Below, piece by piece: positions 26,285 through 36,100 of a stretch of DNA of 64,000 nucleotides. Position 1 is the stretch's first letter, and every line of letters starts with the position of its first letter. The stretch lies in the NCBI RefSeq assembly GCF_019802285.1, contig NZ_JAIEUJ010000004.1:1-64000 (forward strand), given 5' to 3'. The translations under genes and the position numbers were made by a program. The notes under the pieces were generated by a model, which searched no databases, was not told the origin of the DNA, and saw only the letters and a program-made list of their open reading frames with translations. This DNA comes from Novilysobacter antarcticus (GTDB lineage Bacteria > Pseudomonadota > Gammaproteobacteria > Xanthomonadales > Xanthomonadaceae).

Positions 26285-27226
26285 ATGAACCTGCCCGCAT
26301 CCCCCAAAGAATCCGACCACGACTTCGCACGCGTCCGAAGCTACCTCACCGACCTGCAGGACCGCATCTGCGCCGCGATCGAGGCGGCCGACGGCAGCGC
26401 GCGCTTCGGTGAGGACAACTGGATCCGCGCAGAAGGCGGCGGCGGTTGCACCCGTATCCTGCGCGATGGCTCGGTATTCGAGCAGGCCGGCATCGGCTTT
26501 TCGGATGTCTCAGGGCGCACGCTGCCGCCGTCGGCGAGCGCCAATCGTCCGGAGCTGGCAGGCGCAGCGTGGCGGGCGATCGGCGTATCGCTGGTGTTCC
26601 ACCCGCGCAATCCCTACCTGCCGACCACCCACGCCAACGTGCGCCATTTCCGCGCCATGCGCGACGGGGAGACCGTCGCCTCGTGGTTCGGTGGTGGCTT
26701 CGACCTGACCCCGTTCTATCCGTTCGACGAAGACGTGCTGCACTGGCACCGGACCGCGCGTGAGTTGTGTGCGCCCTTCGGTGGAGACGCCCGCTACGAG
26801 GCGCACAAGCGTTGGTGCGATGACTACTTTTTCGTCAAGCACCGCAACGAGACCCGCGGCATTGGCGGGCTTTTCTTCGACGACCTGAGCGAGGACTTCG
26901 AGCGCGAGTTCGGCTACATGCGGGCGGTCGGCGACGGCTTCCTGGATGCCTACCTGCCAATCGTCGAGCGCCGCAAGGATGTCCCCTACGGTGACCACGA
27001 GCGCCAGTTCCAGCTCTACCGGCGCGGCCGCTATGTCGAGTTCAACCTGGTCCTGGACCGCGGCACGCTGTTCGGCCTGCAGTCGGGCGGACGCAGCGAA
27101 TCGATCCTGATGAGCCTGCCGCCGCTGGTGCGCTGGGAGTACGGCTACACGCCGGAAGCGGGCAGCGCGGAGGCCAGACTGGCCGATTACCTGCGGCCAC
27201 GCGACTGGTTGAACGAGCTGGCCTGA
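26285..27226 (+). CDS. hemF: Oxygen-dependent coproporphyrinogen III oxidase
   Basis: Converts coproporphyrinogen III to protoporphyrinogen IX with oxygen in haem synthesis. The 313-aa protein has the aerobic-enzyme hallmarks: [62 protein letters not shown] and [18 protein letters not shown]. It follows tssL after 40 bases but is functionally unrelated to secretion. Convergent with the DUF421 gene. Confidence 0.96.
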   Translation: MNLPASPKESDHDFARVRSYLTDLQDRICAAIEAADGSARFGEDNWIRAEGGGGCTRILRDGSVFEQAGIGFSDVSGRTLPPSASANRPELAGAAWRAIGVSLVFHPRNPYLPTTHANVRHFRAMRDGETVASWFGGGFDLTPFYPFDEDVLHWHRTARELCAPFGGDARYEAHKRWCDDYFFVKHRNETRGIGGLFFDDLSEDFEREFGYMRAVGDGFLDAYLPIVERRKDVPYGDHERQFQLYRRGRYVEFNLVLDRGTLFGLQSGGRSESILMSLPPLVRWEYGYTPEAGSAEARLADYLRPRDWLNELA

Positions 27227-27314
27227 GCGCGTCGCGAAAAGCGAACGCGCTGGACAGCTGTGCCCGACGTTCCGGCGCGGCGACACCCGGATGAAACGGG
27301 CCGCTGGAGCGGGC

Positions 27315-27800
27315 TCAGTCCTGCTCGTCGCGGTGGGTGATGATCGAGATATGCCCATTGGTTTCCAGCAGGGCCAGCTTGATGTGGTCCAGCTCGGTGC
27401 AGCTGGCCTCGCGCATCGCCTTGTCAAAATCCGCCCGACTGACCAGCTCGCGGCGCAGGACATCGCGGTGGATGTGGCCATCCCTTGCCAGCTCGACCGG
27501 ACTGCCCTCGATCAGCCGCCGCATCGGCGGGTAGCGCGCGGTCAGCCACGCCACCAGATAGTTCAGGGCCATCAGGCTGAGGGCCAACAGCATGGCACCG
27601 GTGAGGGAATTGTCGCCGCCGTTCATGCCGTTCTGGACGGCGTTGCCGACCAGGATCAGCAGGACCAGGTCGAACGGGGTGAACTGGCCGACGGCGCGCT
27701 TGCCCGACAGGCGCACCAGCAGCATCACCGCGATGTAAACCGCCACGGGTCGCAACAGGAACTGCCACCACGGAAACGATAGTTCGAACAGGTTCGACAT
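27315..27800 (-). CDS. DUF421 membrane protein (YetF/YcaP-like)
   Basis: A 161-aa protein with two or three N-terminal membrane segments (WWQFLLRPVAVYIAVMLLVR, then VLLILVGNAV, then MLLALSLMALNYLVAWL). A cytoplasmic alpha/beta domain follows, with the family patterns RLSGKRAVGQFTPFDLV and SPVELARDGHIH. The ATG at 27800 gives the shortest full family match. The function of DUF421 proteins is not established; some have been linked to envelope or spore physiology. It is isolated between hemF (convergent) and the small RNA candidate. Confidence 0.85.
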   Translation of the reverse strand: MSNLFELSFPWWQFLLRPVAVYIAVMLLVRLSGKRAVGQFTPFDLVLLILVGNAVQNGMNGGDNSLTGAMLLALSLMALNYLVAWLTARYPPMRRLIEGSPVELARDGHIHRDVLRRELVSRADFDKAMREASCTELDHIKLALLETNGHISIITHRDEQD

Positions 27801-27844
27801 GGATCGGGTTCCAGCGTGGCGACATGCAGAACCGTACACCAGGG

Positions 27845-27963
27845 CAATAAAAAGCCCCGCAGGCAGGGGGGGCCGGCGGGGCTGGTGGAGCTAGGCCTGG
27901 GGAGGGGCCTTGGCTCCGGGATCACTCCAGGGGAGGGAGAGATCTGCGACAGGCGTTGCACCT
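27845..27963 (-). ncRNA. sX13-like small RNA candidate
   Basis: Read on the minus strand, this gap downstream of polA folds into successive hairpins. The first pairs ACAGG with CCTGT. A later stem (GGAGC/GCTCC enclosing AGGCC/GGCCT) has a CCTCCCCA loop. The last is a GC-rich terminator hairpin with a C-rich loop followed by TTTTTATT. A TATGCT -10-like box at 27975-27970 would start a transcript of about 118 nt near 27963; no good -35 was seen. Several CCCC loops and this size match the described Xanthomonas sRNA sX13, which pairs C-rich loops with G-rich mRNA sites. The assignment is from memory of that family and from structure only. Confidence 0.6.
27846..27883 (-). terminator. Intrinsic terminator of the sRNA candidate or polA transcript
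   Basis: On the minus strand AGCCCCGC (27883-27876) pairs with GCGGGGCT (27860-27853) around a 15-base C-rich loop, followed by a T tract ending TTTTTATT. This is a strong rho-independent terminator. Confidence 0.85.
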
Positions 27964-28067
27964 GTCGCGAGCATATGACCACTATTTGCATTGACGGTTC
28001 GTGAAGATTGGGACCGGCTGCAGAAAAGGTTCAGGATTGATTCATGGCCGGAATGTCTGCCAACGTG

Positions 28068-28082
28068 ACGTTAAAATAACGT
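28068..28082. promoter_or_regulatory. Perfect inverted repeat, possible operator
   Basis: ACGTTA-AAA-TAACGT is a perfect 6-bp inverted repeat with a 3-base spacer. It stands in an A/T-rich patch between polA and the small RNA candidate, about 105 bases upstream of the inferred sRNA start. It could bind a dimeric regulator. No protein is assigned. Confidence 0.3.
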
Positions 28083-28228
28083 TATTGCGCTGAATCGGCG
28101 CTACGTTTGCCGAAGTGGCTGTGACACCGTGCGGGAAAGGCCGAAAACGGCTGTTTTCGCGGCGACCGGTGGGTCGATGCCCCATTGCTCCGGTCCAACC
28201 GTCCGCCGCACCGCCAACACGCTCAACG

Positions 28229-31030
28229 TCAGTGCGCTTCATCCCAGTTCGCGCCTACGCCGCTCTCCACCAGCAGCGGCACCCGCAACTGCGCGGCGCC
28301 GACCATCCTCTTCACCACCTGCTCCAGCAGCGGGTCTACAAAGTCCGCATCAACCTCGAACACCAGCTCATCGTGCACCTGCAGGATCATCAGCGCCCGC
28401 TCGGCGTGATCGGCCAACCACGTGTGGATCTGGATCATGGCGCGCTTGATGATGTCCGCCGCCGTGCCCTGCATGGGCGCGTTGATCGCGGCGCGCTCGG
28501 CGCCGGCACGCAGGCCCTGGTTGCGGGCGTGGATATTGTCCAGATACAGGCGCCGGCCGAACACGGTCTCCACATAGCCGCGTTCGCGGGCCTGCTCGCG
28601 GGTACGGTCCATGAACTCGCGCACGCCGGGATAGCGGGCGAAGTACAGGCCGATGTAGTCCTGCGCATCGCCGCGTGACACCCCCAGCTGCTTGGCCAGG
28701 CCGAATGCGCTCATGCCGTACATCAGGCCGAAGTTGATCGCCTTGGCGGCGCGGCGGTCGTCGCTGCTGACGGTGTCGAGCGTTTTCCCGAACACCTCCG
28801 CGGCGGTCGCCTTGTGGATGTCGGCACCGGCCGCGAACGCGCGCAGCAGGCCTTCGTCACCCGACAGGTGGGCCATGATCCGCAGCTCGATCTGCGAGTA
28901 GTCGCAGGCGACGATGCGCCGGCCCGGCGGTGCGACAAAGGCGGTGCGGATGTGGCGGCCGTCGACGGTGCGGATGGGGATGTTCTGCAGGTTGGGGTCG
29001 CTGGACGCCAGCCGGCCGGTCGCGGCGCCGGCCTGGTGGTAACTGGTGTGGACCCGGCCGGTGTCGGGATTGATCATCTGCGGCAGCTTGTCGGTGTAGG
29101 TGCTGCGCAATTTGGCCAGGCTGCGGTAGTCGAGGATCACCCGCGGCAGCTCGTGCAGGTCGGCGATCGCCTCCAGCGCCTCCTCGTTGGCGGAGGGCTG
29201 GCCCTTTGGTGTCTTCACCATGGCCGGCAGCTTGAGTTCCTCGAACAGCAGCGCGCAGACCTGCTTGGGCGAATCCAGGTTGAAGCTGCGACCCGCCAGT
29301 TCGGTGGCCTTCTGCTGCGCGGCGAGCATGCGCTTGCCCAGGTCCGCCGACTGCCGGCGCAGCTCGTCCGCATCGACCAGCACGCCGTTCGCCTCGATCC
29401 GCTCCAGCACCGGCACCAGCGGCATCTCGATCTCGCGGTAGACCTTCTCCAGCGCCGGTTCGGCGGCCAGCTTGGCCGACAGGACGCGGTGCAGGCGCAG
29501 GGTGATGTCGGCGTCCTCGGCGCCGTAGTTGACGGCGTCGTCCACGGCGACCTGGTTGAAGGTGATCTGCTTGGCGCCCTTGCCGGCGATGTCGGTGTAC
29601 TTGGTGGTCTCGTAGCCCAGGTAACGCAGGGCCAGCGAATCCATGTCGTGGCGACTTGCGGTGGCGTTGTGGACGAAGCTCTCCAGCATCGTGTCGTCGG
29701 CATAGCCGCGGATCGCCACGCCGTGGCGACGCAGCACGTGCATCTCGTACTTGCCGTGCTGGCCGACCTTGCGTTTGGCCGGGTCGGTCAACAGGGGCCG
29801 CAGGGCGTCGAGCACCTCCGCGTGGTCCAGCTGCGCCGGTGCGCCCGGGTAGTCGTGGCCGACCGGGATGTAGCAGGCGCGGCCGGGTTCGACGGCGAAG
29901 CTCAGGCCGACCAGGTTGGCGCGCATCGCGTCGAGCGAGTCGGTCTCGGTGTCGAAGGCGAACTCCTCGGCGCCCTGCAAGCGGGCAATCCAGGCGTCGA
30001 GCTTTTCGCGGGTGTCCACGCACTCGTACTCGCCCGGGGCCGAGAGCGCCGGATCGGGCGCCTCAGCCACCGCCGTATTGTTGCGGGCGTAGCCGGCGGC
30101 GGTGTTGCGCACGCTGCCGGCATCGGTCGCCGCGTCGCCCGGGCCATCGGCGGCCTCCCCGCCCAGATCACGCAGGGCCTGCTTGAACCCGAAGCGGGCG
30201 TAAAGACGGCGCAGGTCGTCGACGTGCTGTTCGCGCAGGACCAGCTCGGTCGGGCTGCGGCCGACGTCGACGTCCAGCTTGATGGTCGTCAGGGTGCGGT
30301 TGAGCGGCAGGCGGGGGAGCGCGGCGCGCAGGTTCTCACCGATCTTGCCCTTGATGCTGTCGGCATTGGCGATCACGCCGTCCAGCGTGCCGTACTCGGC
30401 CAACCACTTGGCGGCGGTCTTGGGGCCGCACTTGTCGACACCGGGAATGTTGTCGATCTTGTCGCCCATCAGCGCCAGGTAATCGACGATCTGGTCCGCG
30501 CGCACGCCATGCCTCTCGATCACCGCCTCGTCGTTGTCCAGGCGGCTGCCGCTCATGGTGTTGACCAGCGCGATACCCGCGCGCGCCTCGCCATTGGCGT
30601 CGTGGCCGCTGCGCACCAGCTGGGCGAAGTCCTTGTCGCTGGTGGAGATGGTGACGTCGATCCCGGCATCGGCGGCCTGCACGGCAAGCGTGCCGATCAC
30701 GTCGTCCGCCTCAACCCCGTCGATGCGGATGATGTCGATGCCCAGCGCGTGCACGATGTCGCACATCGGCTGTATCTGCGGTCGCAGGTCCTCGGGCATG
30801 GGCGGGCGGTTGGCCTTGTACTCGGGGTCCAGGTCGTCGCGGAAGGTCTTACCCGGCGCATCGATCACAAACGCGATGTAGTCCGGGTTTTCCTTCAGCG
30901 TGGCGCGCAACATGTTGACCACCCCGAACAGCGCGCCGGTTGGTTCGCCCTCGGCATTGGTCAGCGGAGGCAGCGCGTGGAAGGCGCGGTAGAGGTAGCT
31001 GGAACCGTCGATCAGCACGAGTCTTTTCAT
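28229..31030 (-). CDS. polA: DNA polymerase I
   Basis: Full-length, 933 aa, for Okazaki fragment processing and repair synthesis. An N-terminal 5' nuclease domain opens with LVLIDGSSYLYRAFHALPPL and includes SDKDFAQLV. The 3'-5' proofreading domain has FAFDTETDSLD with catalytic acidic residues kept. The polymerase domain has motif A CDYSQIELR (Asp710), the O-helix KAINFGLMYGMSAFG and motif C QVHDELVFEV (Asp887). It is divergent from the DUF2782 gene, which accompanies polA in other gammaproteobacteria. The terminator for this gene may be the one at 27846-27883. Confidence 0.97.
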   Translation of the reverse strand: MKRLVLIDGSSYLYRAFHALPPLTNAEGEPTGALFGVVNMLRATLKENPDYIAFVIDAPGKTFRDDLDPEYKANRPPMPEDLRPQIQPMCDIVHALGIDIIRIDGVEADDVIGTLAVQAADAGIDVTISTSDKDFAQLVRSGHDANGEARAGIALVNTMSGSRLDNDEAVIERHGVRADQIVDYLALMGDKIDNIPGVDKCGPKTAAKWLAEYGTLDGVIANADSIKGKIGENLRAALPRLPLNRTLTTIKLDVDVGRSPTELVLREQHVDDLRRLYARFGFKQALRDLGGEAADGPGDAATDAGSVRNTAAGYARNNTAVAEAPDPALSAPGEYECVDTREKLDAWIARLQGAEEFAFDTETDSLDAMRANLVGLSFAVEPGRACYIPVGHDYPGAPAQLDHAEVLDALRPLLTDPAKRKVGQHGKYEMHVLRRHGVAIRGYADDTMLESFVHNATASRHDMDSLALRYLGYETTKYTDIAGKGAKQITFNQVAVDDAVNYGAEDADITLRLHRVLSAKLAAEPALEKVYREIEMPLVPVLERIEANGVLVDADELRRQSADLGKRMLAAQQKATELAGRSFNLDSPKQVCALLFEELKLPAMVKTPKGQPSANEEALEAIADLHELPRVILDYRSLAKLRSTYTDKLPQMINPDTGRVHTSYHQAGAATGRLASSDPNLQNIPIRTVDGRHIRTAFVAPPGRRIVACDYSQIELRIMAHLSGDEGLLRAFAAGADIHKATAAEVFGKTLDTVSSDDRRAAKAINFGLMYGMSAFGLAKQLGVSRGDAQDYIGLYFARYPGVREFMDRTREQARERGYVETVFGRRLYLDNIHARNQGLRAGAERAAINAPMQGTAADIIKRAMIQIHTWLADHAERALMILQVHDELVFEVDADFVDPLLEQVVKRMVGAAQLRVPLLVESGVGANWDEAH

Positions 31031-31190
31031 GCCTTGATTCTACGTGCCGCGCCGGCAAGGACGGACTCTCCGTCGCTGGCGGGAGTGCAGCGGGGGCTTT
31101 TTGGGGTCCCAGCCACGTGCATGCGCGGTATCCTGTGAGCCGTGCCGCGGCCTTGCGCCGCCCCCTTACTTATCCAACGGAGAGTGCGCC

Positions 31191-31493
31191 ATGCGTATCG
31201 TCCCGACCCTGTTGATCGCACTTTCCCTGGTCCTGGCGGGCTGCAGCACCACCGGTGGCCAGCCCGATCCCAACGACCCGACCGCGGACCTGCGCAATGC
31301 CGAGGTGATCGAGAGCGTGCAGGACAACGGCGACGTGATCCAGGAATACCGGGTGAACGGCCAGCTGAAGGTGGTCAAGGTCACCCCCCGCCGCGGACCG
31401 ACCTATTACCTGATGGACCGCGACGGCGACGGTTTCCCGGACGAGACGTCCAAGGACGCCAAGGTTTACTGGAAGCTGTTCGACTGGAACTGA
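31191..31493 (+). CDS. DUF2782 lipoprotein
   Basis: A 100-aa lipoprotein: short signal with lipobox LVLAGC at about residues 13-18. A compact domain follows with EVIESVQDNGDVIQEYRVNG, KVTPRRGPTYYLMDRDGDG and a final YWKLFDWN. This is the DUF2782 pattern, a small periplasmic beta-rich fold of unknown function that is often next to polA. The ATG at 31191 follows a GGAGAG ribosome-binding site. Its 3' end overlaps the convergent alkB by 28 bases. Confidence 0.85.
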   Translation: MRIVPTLLIALSLVLAGCSTTGGQPDPNDPTADLRNAEVIESVQDNGDVIQEYRVNGQLKVVKVTPRRGPTYYLMDRDGDGFPDETSKDAKVYWKLFDWN

Positions 31494-32146
31494 GCGCTTG
31501 CACCAGCCTTGCGGAAGGTGAGATTGATCCGCTGTTCGCCCAGTTGCGGGTGCACTCCCGGGGCGACCGGCAGCACGCCGTGGAAGCGCAGCCGGTCCAC
31601 CCCGCCCCAGACCACCACATCACCGTGTGAGAGCGGCACGCGCACGGGCCGCTCACTGCGCGCGCGTCCGCCGAACAGGAACGTTGCCGGCAGTCCGAGG
31701 GATACCGAGACGATCGGTTGAGCCATGTCGTGCTCGTCCCGGTCCTGATGCAGGCTGAGACGGGTGCCCGGGCGGTAGCGGTTGATAAGACAGGCATCGG
31801 GCTGGAAGTTGGGGAAACCGGCGGCAGCGGCGGCCTTTGACGCCATGCCCAGCATCGGTTGCGGCATCGGCGGCCAACCGTGGCCGCTGTCAGGATCGCG
31901 GCTGACATACCGGTAGCCACGGCGGTCGCTGATCCAGCCGAGCGCACCGCAACTTGTCGTCGCCACCGACATGGCCAAACCGCCGGGCGTGGTCATGTGG
32001 CGGAACGGCGCAGCGCGGATGACCTCCTTCAACGCCGGCAACAGCGCGTCGATATCGGCCAGCGCGAAGCCGTGCAACAGCCACGCATGCTCGCCGAGCC
32101 GCAGGCGGGTGCCGTCGACCATGGCGGCGAAAAGATCGGCGCTCAT
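31466..32146 (-). CDS. alkB: AlkB-type DNA/RNA oxidative demethylase
   Basis: A 2-oxoglutarate/Fe(II) dioxygenase that removes alkyl lesions such as 1-methyladenine from DNA. The 226-aa protein has the expected signatures: INRYRPGTRLSLHQDRDE with the HxD iron ligands, the second His in RLRFHGV, and the terminal RINLTFRK arginine that binds 2-oxoglutarate. The ATG at 32146 gives MSADLFAAM; the upstream extension overlaps the cyclase gene and is shadow. It lies 16 bases downstream of the REC-GGDEF gene but is functionally separate. Its 3' end overlaps the DUF2782 gene. Confidence 0.93.
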   Translation of the reverse strand: MSADLFAAMVDGTRLRLGEHAWLLHGFALADIDALLPALKEVIRAAPFRHMTTPGGLAMSVATTSCGALGWISDRRGYRYVSRDPDSGHGWPPMPQPMLGMASKAAAAAGFPNFQPDACLINRYRPGTRLSLHQDRDEHDMAQPIVSVSLGLPATFLFGGRARSERPVRVPLSHGDVVVWGGVDRLRFHGVLPVAPGVHPQLGEQRINLTFRKAGASAQFQSNSFQ

Positions 32147-32162
32147 CCCGCCCGGCTCGCGC

Positions 32163-33131
32163 TCAGGGCGCCAGCGCGAACTCGCCGGTAGCAGGCGCGA
32201 CCCGTACACAGTTCCGGCCCGCCGCCTTGGCGGCATACAGCGCCCGGTCCGCGGCCGCCAGCAACACCTCCGGCTCACCGCCAGGCTCAGGCACGATCGT
32301 GGCCACGCCGACACTGATGCTGAGCCGCCCAAGATCGCCTGCCGGATGCGCGATCGACAGATCCGCGACCGCTTGGCGGATGTGTTCAGCGACGATCGCC
32401 GCACCCGACGCATCGACGTGCGAGAGCAGCGCGGCGAACTCCTCGCCGCCGGTACGCGCCACCAGGTCGCCGGGCCGGGAAACGCACCCGGCGGCGGCCT
32501 CCGCGACCGCGCGCAGCGCATCGTCGCCGGCCAGATGGCCATTGCTGTCGTTGAAGCGCTTGAAATGATCGATATCGAAACTGACCAGCGACAGCGGCGA
32601 GGCGAGGCGCGCGCAGCGGCTCCATTCGTCCTGCAGGCAGTCGTCGAAATGGCGGCGGTTGGCGATCCCGGTCAGGCCGTCGATCCAGGCCAGCCGTCGC
32701 AACAGGTCGGCCTGACGCTTGAGCGTGAGGTGGGCGCGCACGCGGTGACTGACGGTGCGCGCGTTGAACGGCTTGGTGATGAAATCCACCCCGCCCGCGT
32801 CCCAGCAGGCGGCCTCGCCCTCCGGATCATCCACGCCGGTGACGAAGATCACCGGGATGTCGCGGGTGGCCGGATCGGCGGCGAGGGCACGGCAGACCGC
32901 CAGGCCGCCCGGCTCGGGCATGACCACGTCCAGCAGCACGAGGTCCGGCGGTGTGCGCCGGCAGAACGCCAGCGCCTGCTCGCCACCGGTGGCCATGAAC
33001 ATGTCGTGCTCATCCTCGAACAGGCGATGCAGGGTAAGGATGTTGGTGGGCTGGTCATCCACGACCAGGATCCGGGCGCGCCGACCGGGGGCCAGCTGGG
33101 GCGGCAACGAAATTCGCTCGGCTGAAGTCAT
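32163..33131 (-). CDS. REC-GGDEF response regulator (diguanylate cyclase)
   Basis: A 322-aa response regulator predicted to make cyclic-di-GMP when phosphorylated. The receiver domain (about residues 18-135) has VVDDQPTN and the phospho-acceptor in LVLLDVVMPEPG. The GGDEF domain (about 150-315) has the active signature GGEEF with an RPGD inhibitory I-site five residues before it, so product inhibition is likely. The ATG overlaps the stop of the hybrid kinase gene (ATGA), strongly suggesting that the kinase phosphorylates this regulator. Confidence 0.95.
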   Translation of the reverse strand: MTSAERISLPPQLAPGRRARILVVDDQPTNILTLHRLFEDEHDMFMATGGEQALAFCRRTPPDLVLLDVVMPEPGGLAVCRALAADPATRDIPVIFVTGVDDPEGEAACWDAGGVDFITKPFNARTVSHRVRAHLTLKRQADLLRRLAWIDGLTGIANRRHFDDCLQDEWSRCARLASPLSLVSFDIDHFKRFNDSNGHLAGDDALRAVAEAAAGCVSRPGDLVARTGGEEFAALLSHVDASGAAIVAEHIRQAVADLSIAHPAGDLGRLSISVGVATIVPEPGGEPEVLLAAADRALYAAKAAGRNCVRVAPATGEFALAP

Positions 33132-36100
33132 GGACGATCCTTCTGCAGCAATGTGTCGACCCGCTCCAGTGCCGCGGCGAACGCCAGGTTGGCGAGCGCG
33201 TCATCGATCACGGCGGCGGCGGGCGCGTCATGATGCGCAAGGTCCTGGCGAAGCGCGGTGAAGGCGTCCAATGCAGTCAGGCTGGAGGCTTCCAGCAGCC
33301 TGCGCAATTCCCGCAGCCCCGCCTCCAGCTCAACCGGCATCGGGCCGTCCCCGGCCGGCGCCTGCAGATCGACTTCCGTTTTCGTGACGCTGTCCGCGCC
33401 AGGCCGGATGCGGGCGATCTCGGCGATGACCGCGTCGATGGCGTTGCCGATCCGGGCCAGTGTCGCCTCGTCGGGCAGCTCCTCCGGGCTGCCTGCCCCA
33501 GCCACCGCGCGATGCGACACGCCGCGCGCCAGCGAGGCCAGTTGCTCCGCGCCGGCGATGCCGGCCAAGCCGTACAGCGTGTGCAGGTGGCGCAGCACGG
33601 CTTCGCGATCGGCCGCAGCGTGCGCGGACAGCAGCGACAGGTGCACGGTGCGAGCAGCACTGGAGAACCGGTCAAGGTTGCCGTCCAGTGCGGCCTGGTT
33701 GCCGGCAAAACGCTGCAGCGTCGCCGCGACGTTCAGCACCTGCGCGGTCTGGCTGCGGGATTCGCCGCGGCGGTCGGTCGAAGTGGCCTGCGTGGATGGC
33801 GCAGTCGGCAGGGCGGGTTGATAGCCGCCCCGGGTGGCGCCCTGCGCGACGTCGCCGGTCCAGTGGCGCAGGCGCGCAATCAGGTCATCGAGGTCGAACG
33901 GTTTGCCGATGTGATCGTTCATCCCGGCAGCAAAGCTGGCCTCGCAGTCGCTCGCCTGGACGTTGGCGGTCATCGCCACGATCGGCAGGGCGTCAAAGCC
34001 CGGCATCGCCCGGATCCGCCGGGTGACGGTGTAGCCGTCCATGTCCGGCATCTGGATGTCCATCAGCACCACGTCGTAGCGGGTCGGCTCACCGGTCAAA
34101 AGCTGCAGCGCGATCGTGCCGGCTCCGGCAATGGAAACCTCCGCGCCTTCCGCCGAGAGCAGTTCGTCGACCACCTGCTGGTTGGCCGGGTTGTCCTCGA
34201 CCACCAGGATCCGCATCCCGTCCAGTCGCCTGGCGTCAGGCAGCGCTGCTTCCGTGCCTGCAGCGCCGTCGTGCGCGTTCACTCCGGCCACCGCATCCAG
34301 CAGCATCGTCACTGTCACCGGCTTCATGAGGAAGCCGTCCAGCGCCGAGGTCTCCGCCGCGCTGCGCTCGCTGAGCAGTTCGCGGCCGTGGGCGGTGACC
34401 ATGACGATCAATGGCTCGGCGACATCGCTGCGGCCGGCACGGATTCGCTGGCTGGTCTCCCAGCCATCCATGCCGGGCATCCGCCAGTCGAGGAACACCA
34501 CCCCATACGGCTGCCCAGCGGCACGTGCGGCCTCGATGCTGTCCAGTCCTTCCTGGCCGCCGGCAGCGACATCCACCTGCCAGCCCAGCGACAACAGCAT
34601 CTCCCGGATCGACTCGCGCGCACTGTGGTTGTCGTCCACCACCAGCGCCTTCATCGATTCCCGCAAGCCAGCCCGGTGGACGGCCGCGGCGGCGTCCGTC
34701 CCCGCGGAGGCGCCAGCCGGCACCTGGAACGCGAGGGTGAAATGGAAGCGGCTGCCCATGCCGCGCTCGCTTTCCACGCCCAGCTCGCCGCCCATCAGGC
34801 GGACCAGTTTGCGACTGATCGCCAGCCCCAGGCCGGTGCCACCGAAGCGGCGGGTGGTCGATGCCTCGGCCTGGGTGAAGCCTTCGAAAATGCTCTCCAG
34901 CTTGTCGCTGGCAATGCCGATGCCGGTATCGCGGACCTCGAAACGGATGCTGACCTGCTGCCCGTCGCGTGCGGAAACCCGCGCACTCACCACCACCTCG
35001 CCGTAGTGGGTGAACTTGACCGCATTGCCGGCCAGGTTGATCAGCACCTGCTGCAGTCGCAGCGAGTCGCCCATCAGCTGCGAGGGGATCGCCGGGTCGA
35101 GGTCGTAGACGATCTCGATGTCCTTGTCCTCGACATTGGTGCCCAGGATGGTCGCGAGGTTGCGCAGCAGCGGGTCGAGCGAGAATTCCTGCAATTCCAG
35201 CAGCTGGTGGCCGGCTTCGATCTTGGAGAAGTCCAGGATGTCGTTGAGGATCGCCAGCAAGGTGCTTGCCGCCTGTTCGGTATTGGCGGCGTAGTCGCGC
35301 TGGCGGGGGTTCAGCGGCGTGCGCTGCAACAGCTTCAGCATGCCCAGGATGGCGTGCATGGGGGTCCGGATCTCGTGGCTCATGTTGGCCAGGAAGTCGC
35401 TCTTGGCGCGGCTGGCCGCCTCGGCGTCGGCCACCGCACTGACCATCGCCGCCTCGGCGGTGCGCTGCACGGTGATGTCCTCGACGATGGACCACACGTA
35501 GCGCTCGTCATCGATATCGAGGGTCAAGCCATTGAGCCGCACCGGTACGTGGGTTCCGTCCTTGCGCAGGAAATGCTTCTCATAGGGCCCGTAACTACCG
35601 GTGCGCTCCAGTGTTGCCAGCAGGCGTCTCTCCTGATGCGCGTATTCCCGCGGCGTAATCGCACTGAGGTGGAGATTTCGCAGCTCCCCGAGCGGATAGC
35701 CGACGAGGTTCTGAAAGGCCGGATTGAACTCGACGAACGCGCCGCGGCTGTCGGTCAGCACGATACCCAGGGGGGAAAGTTCGAACAGGCCACGCAGCTT
35801 TGCTTCGCTGAACTTCAGCGCGGCCTCGCGTGCCTTTCGCGCACTCAGGTCGACCGCGATGCCGAGGTAGCCGAGCAAGCCGCCGTCGTCGCGGCGCAGC
35901 GCACTGATCGTCACAAGTACAGGGATGCGGCGTCCACTGGCTGCCACGTAGGTCCACTCACTCGTCTCTGGCGCCTCGTGGGCACGGGCGATCAGGGCGG
36001 CAAAGCCCACCGCGACCGGTCGGCCCAGCTCGGCCTCGCTGTGCATCGCTCGGATCGCGAGTTCGTGCGGGTCGTGGAAACGCTCGATGCTGCTGCCCAG

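Noticed and set aside
28814-31138. A 774-codon open frame opposite polA
   Set aside because: Shadow of DNA polymerase I; rich in G, V, H, Q and R with no family character.
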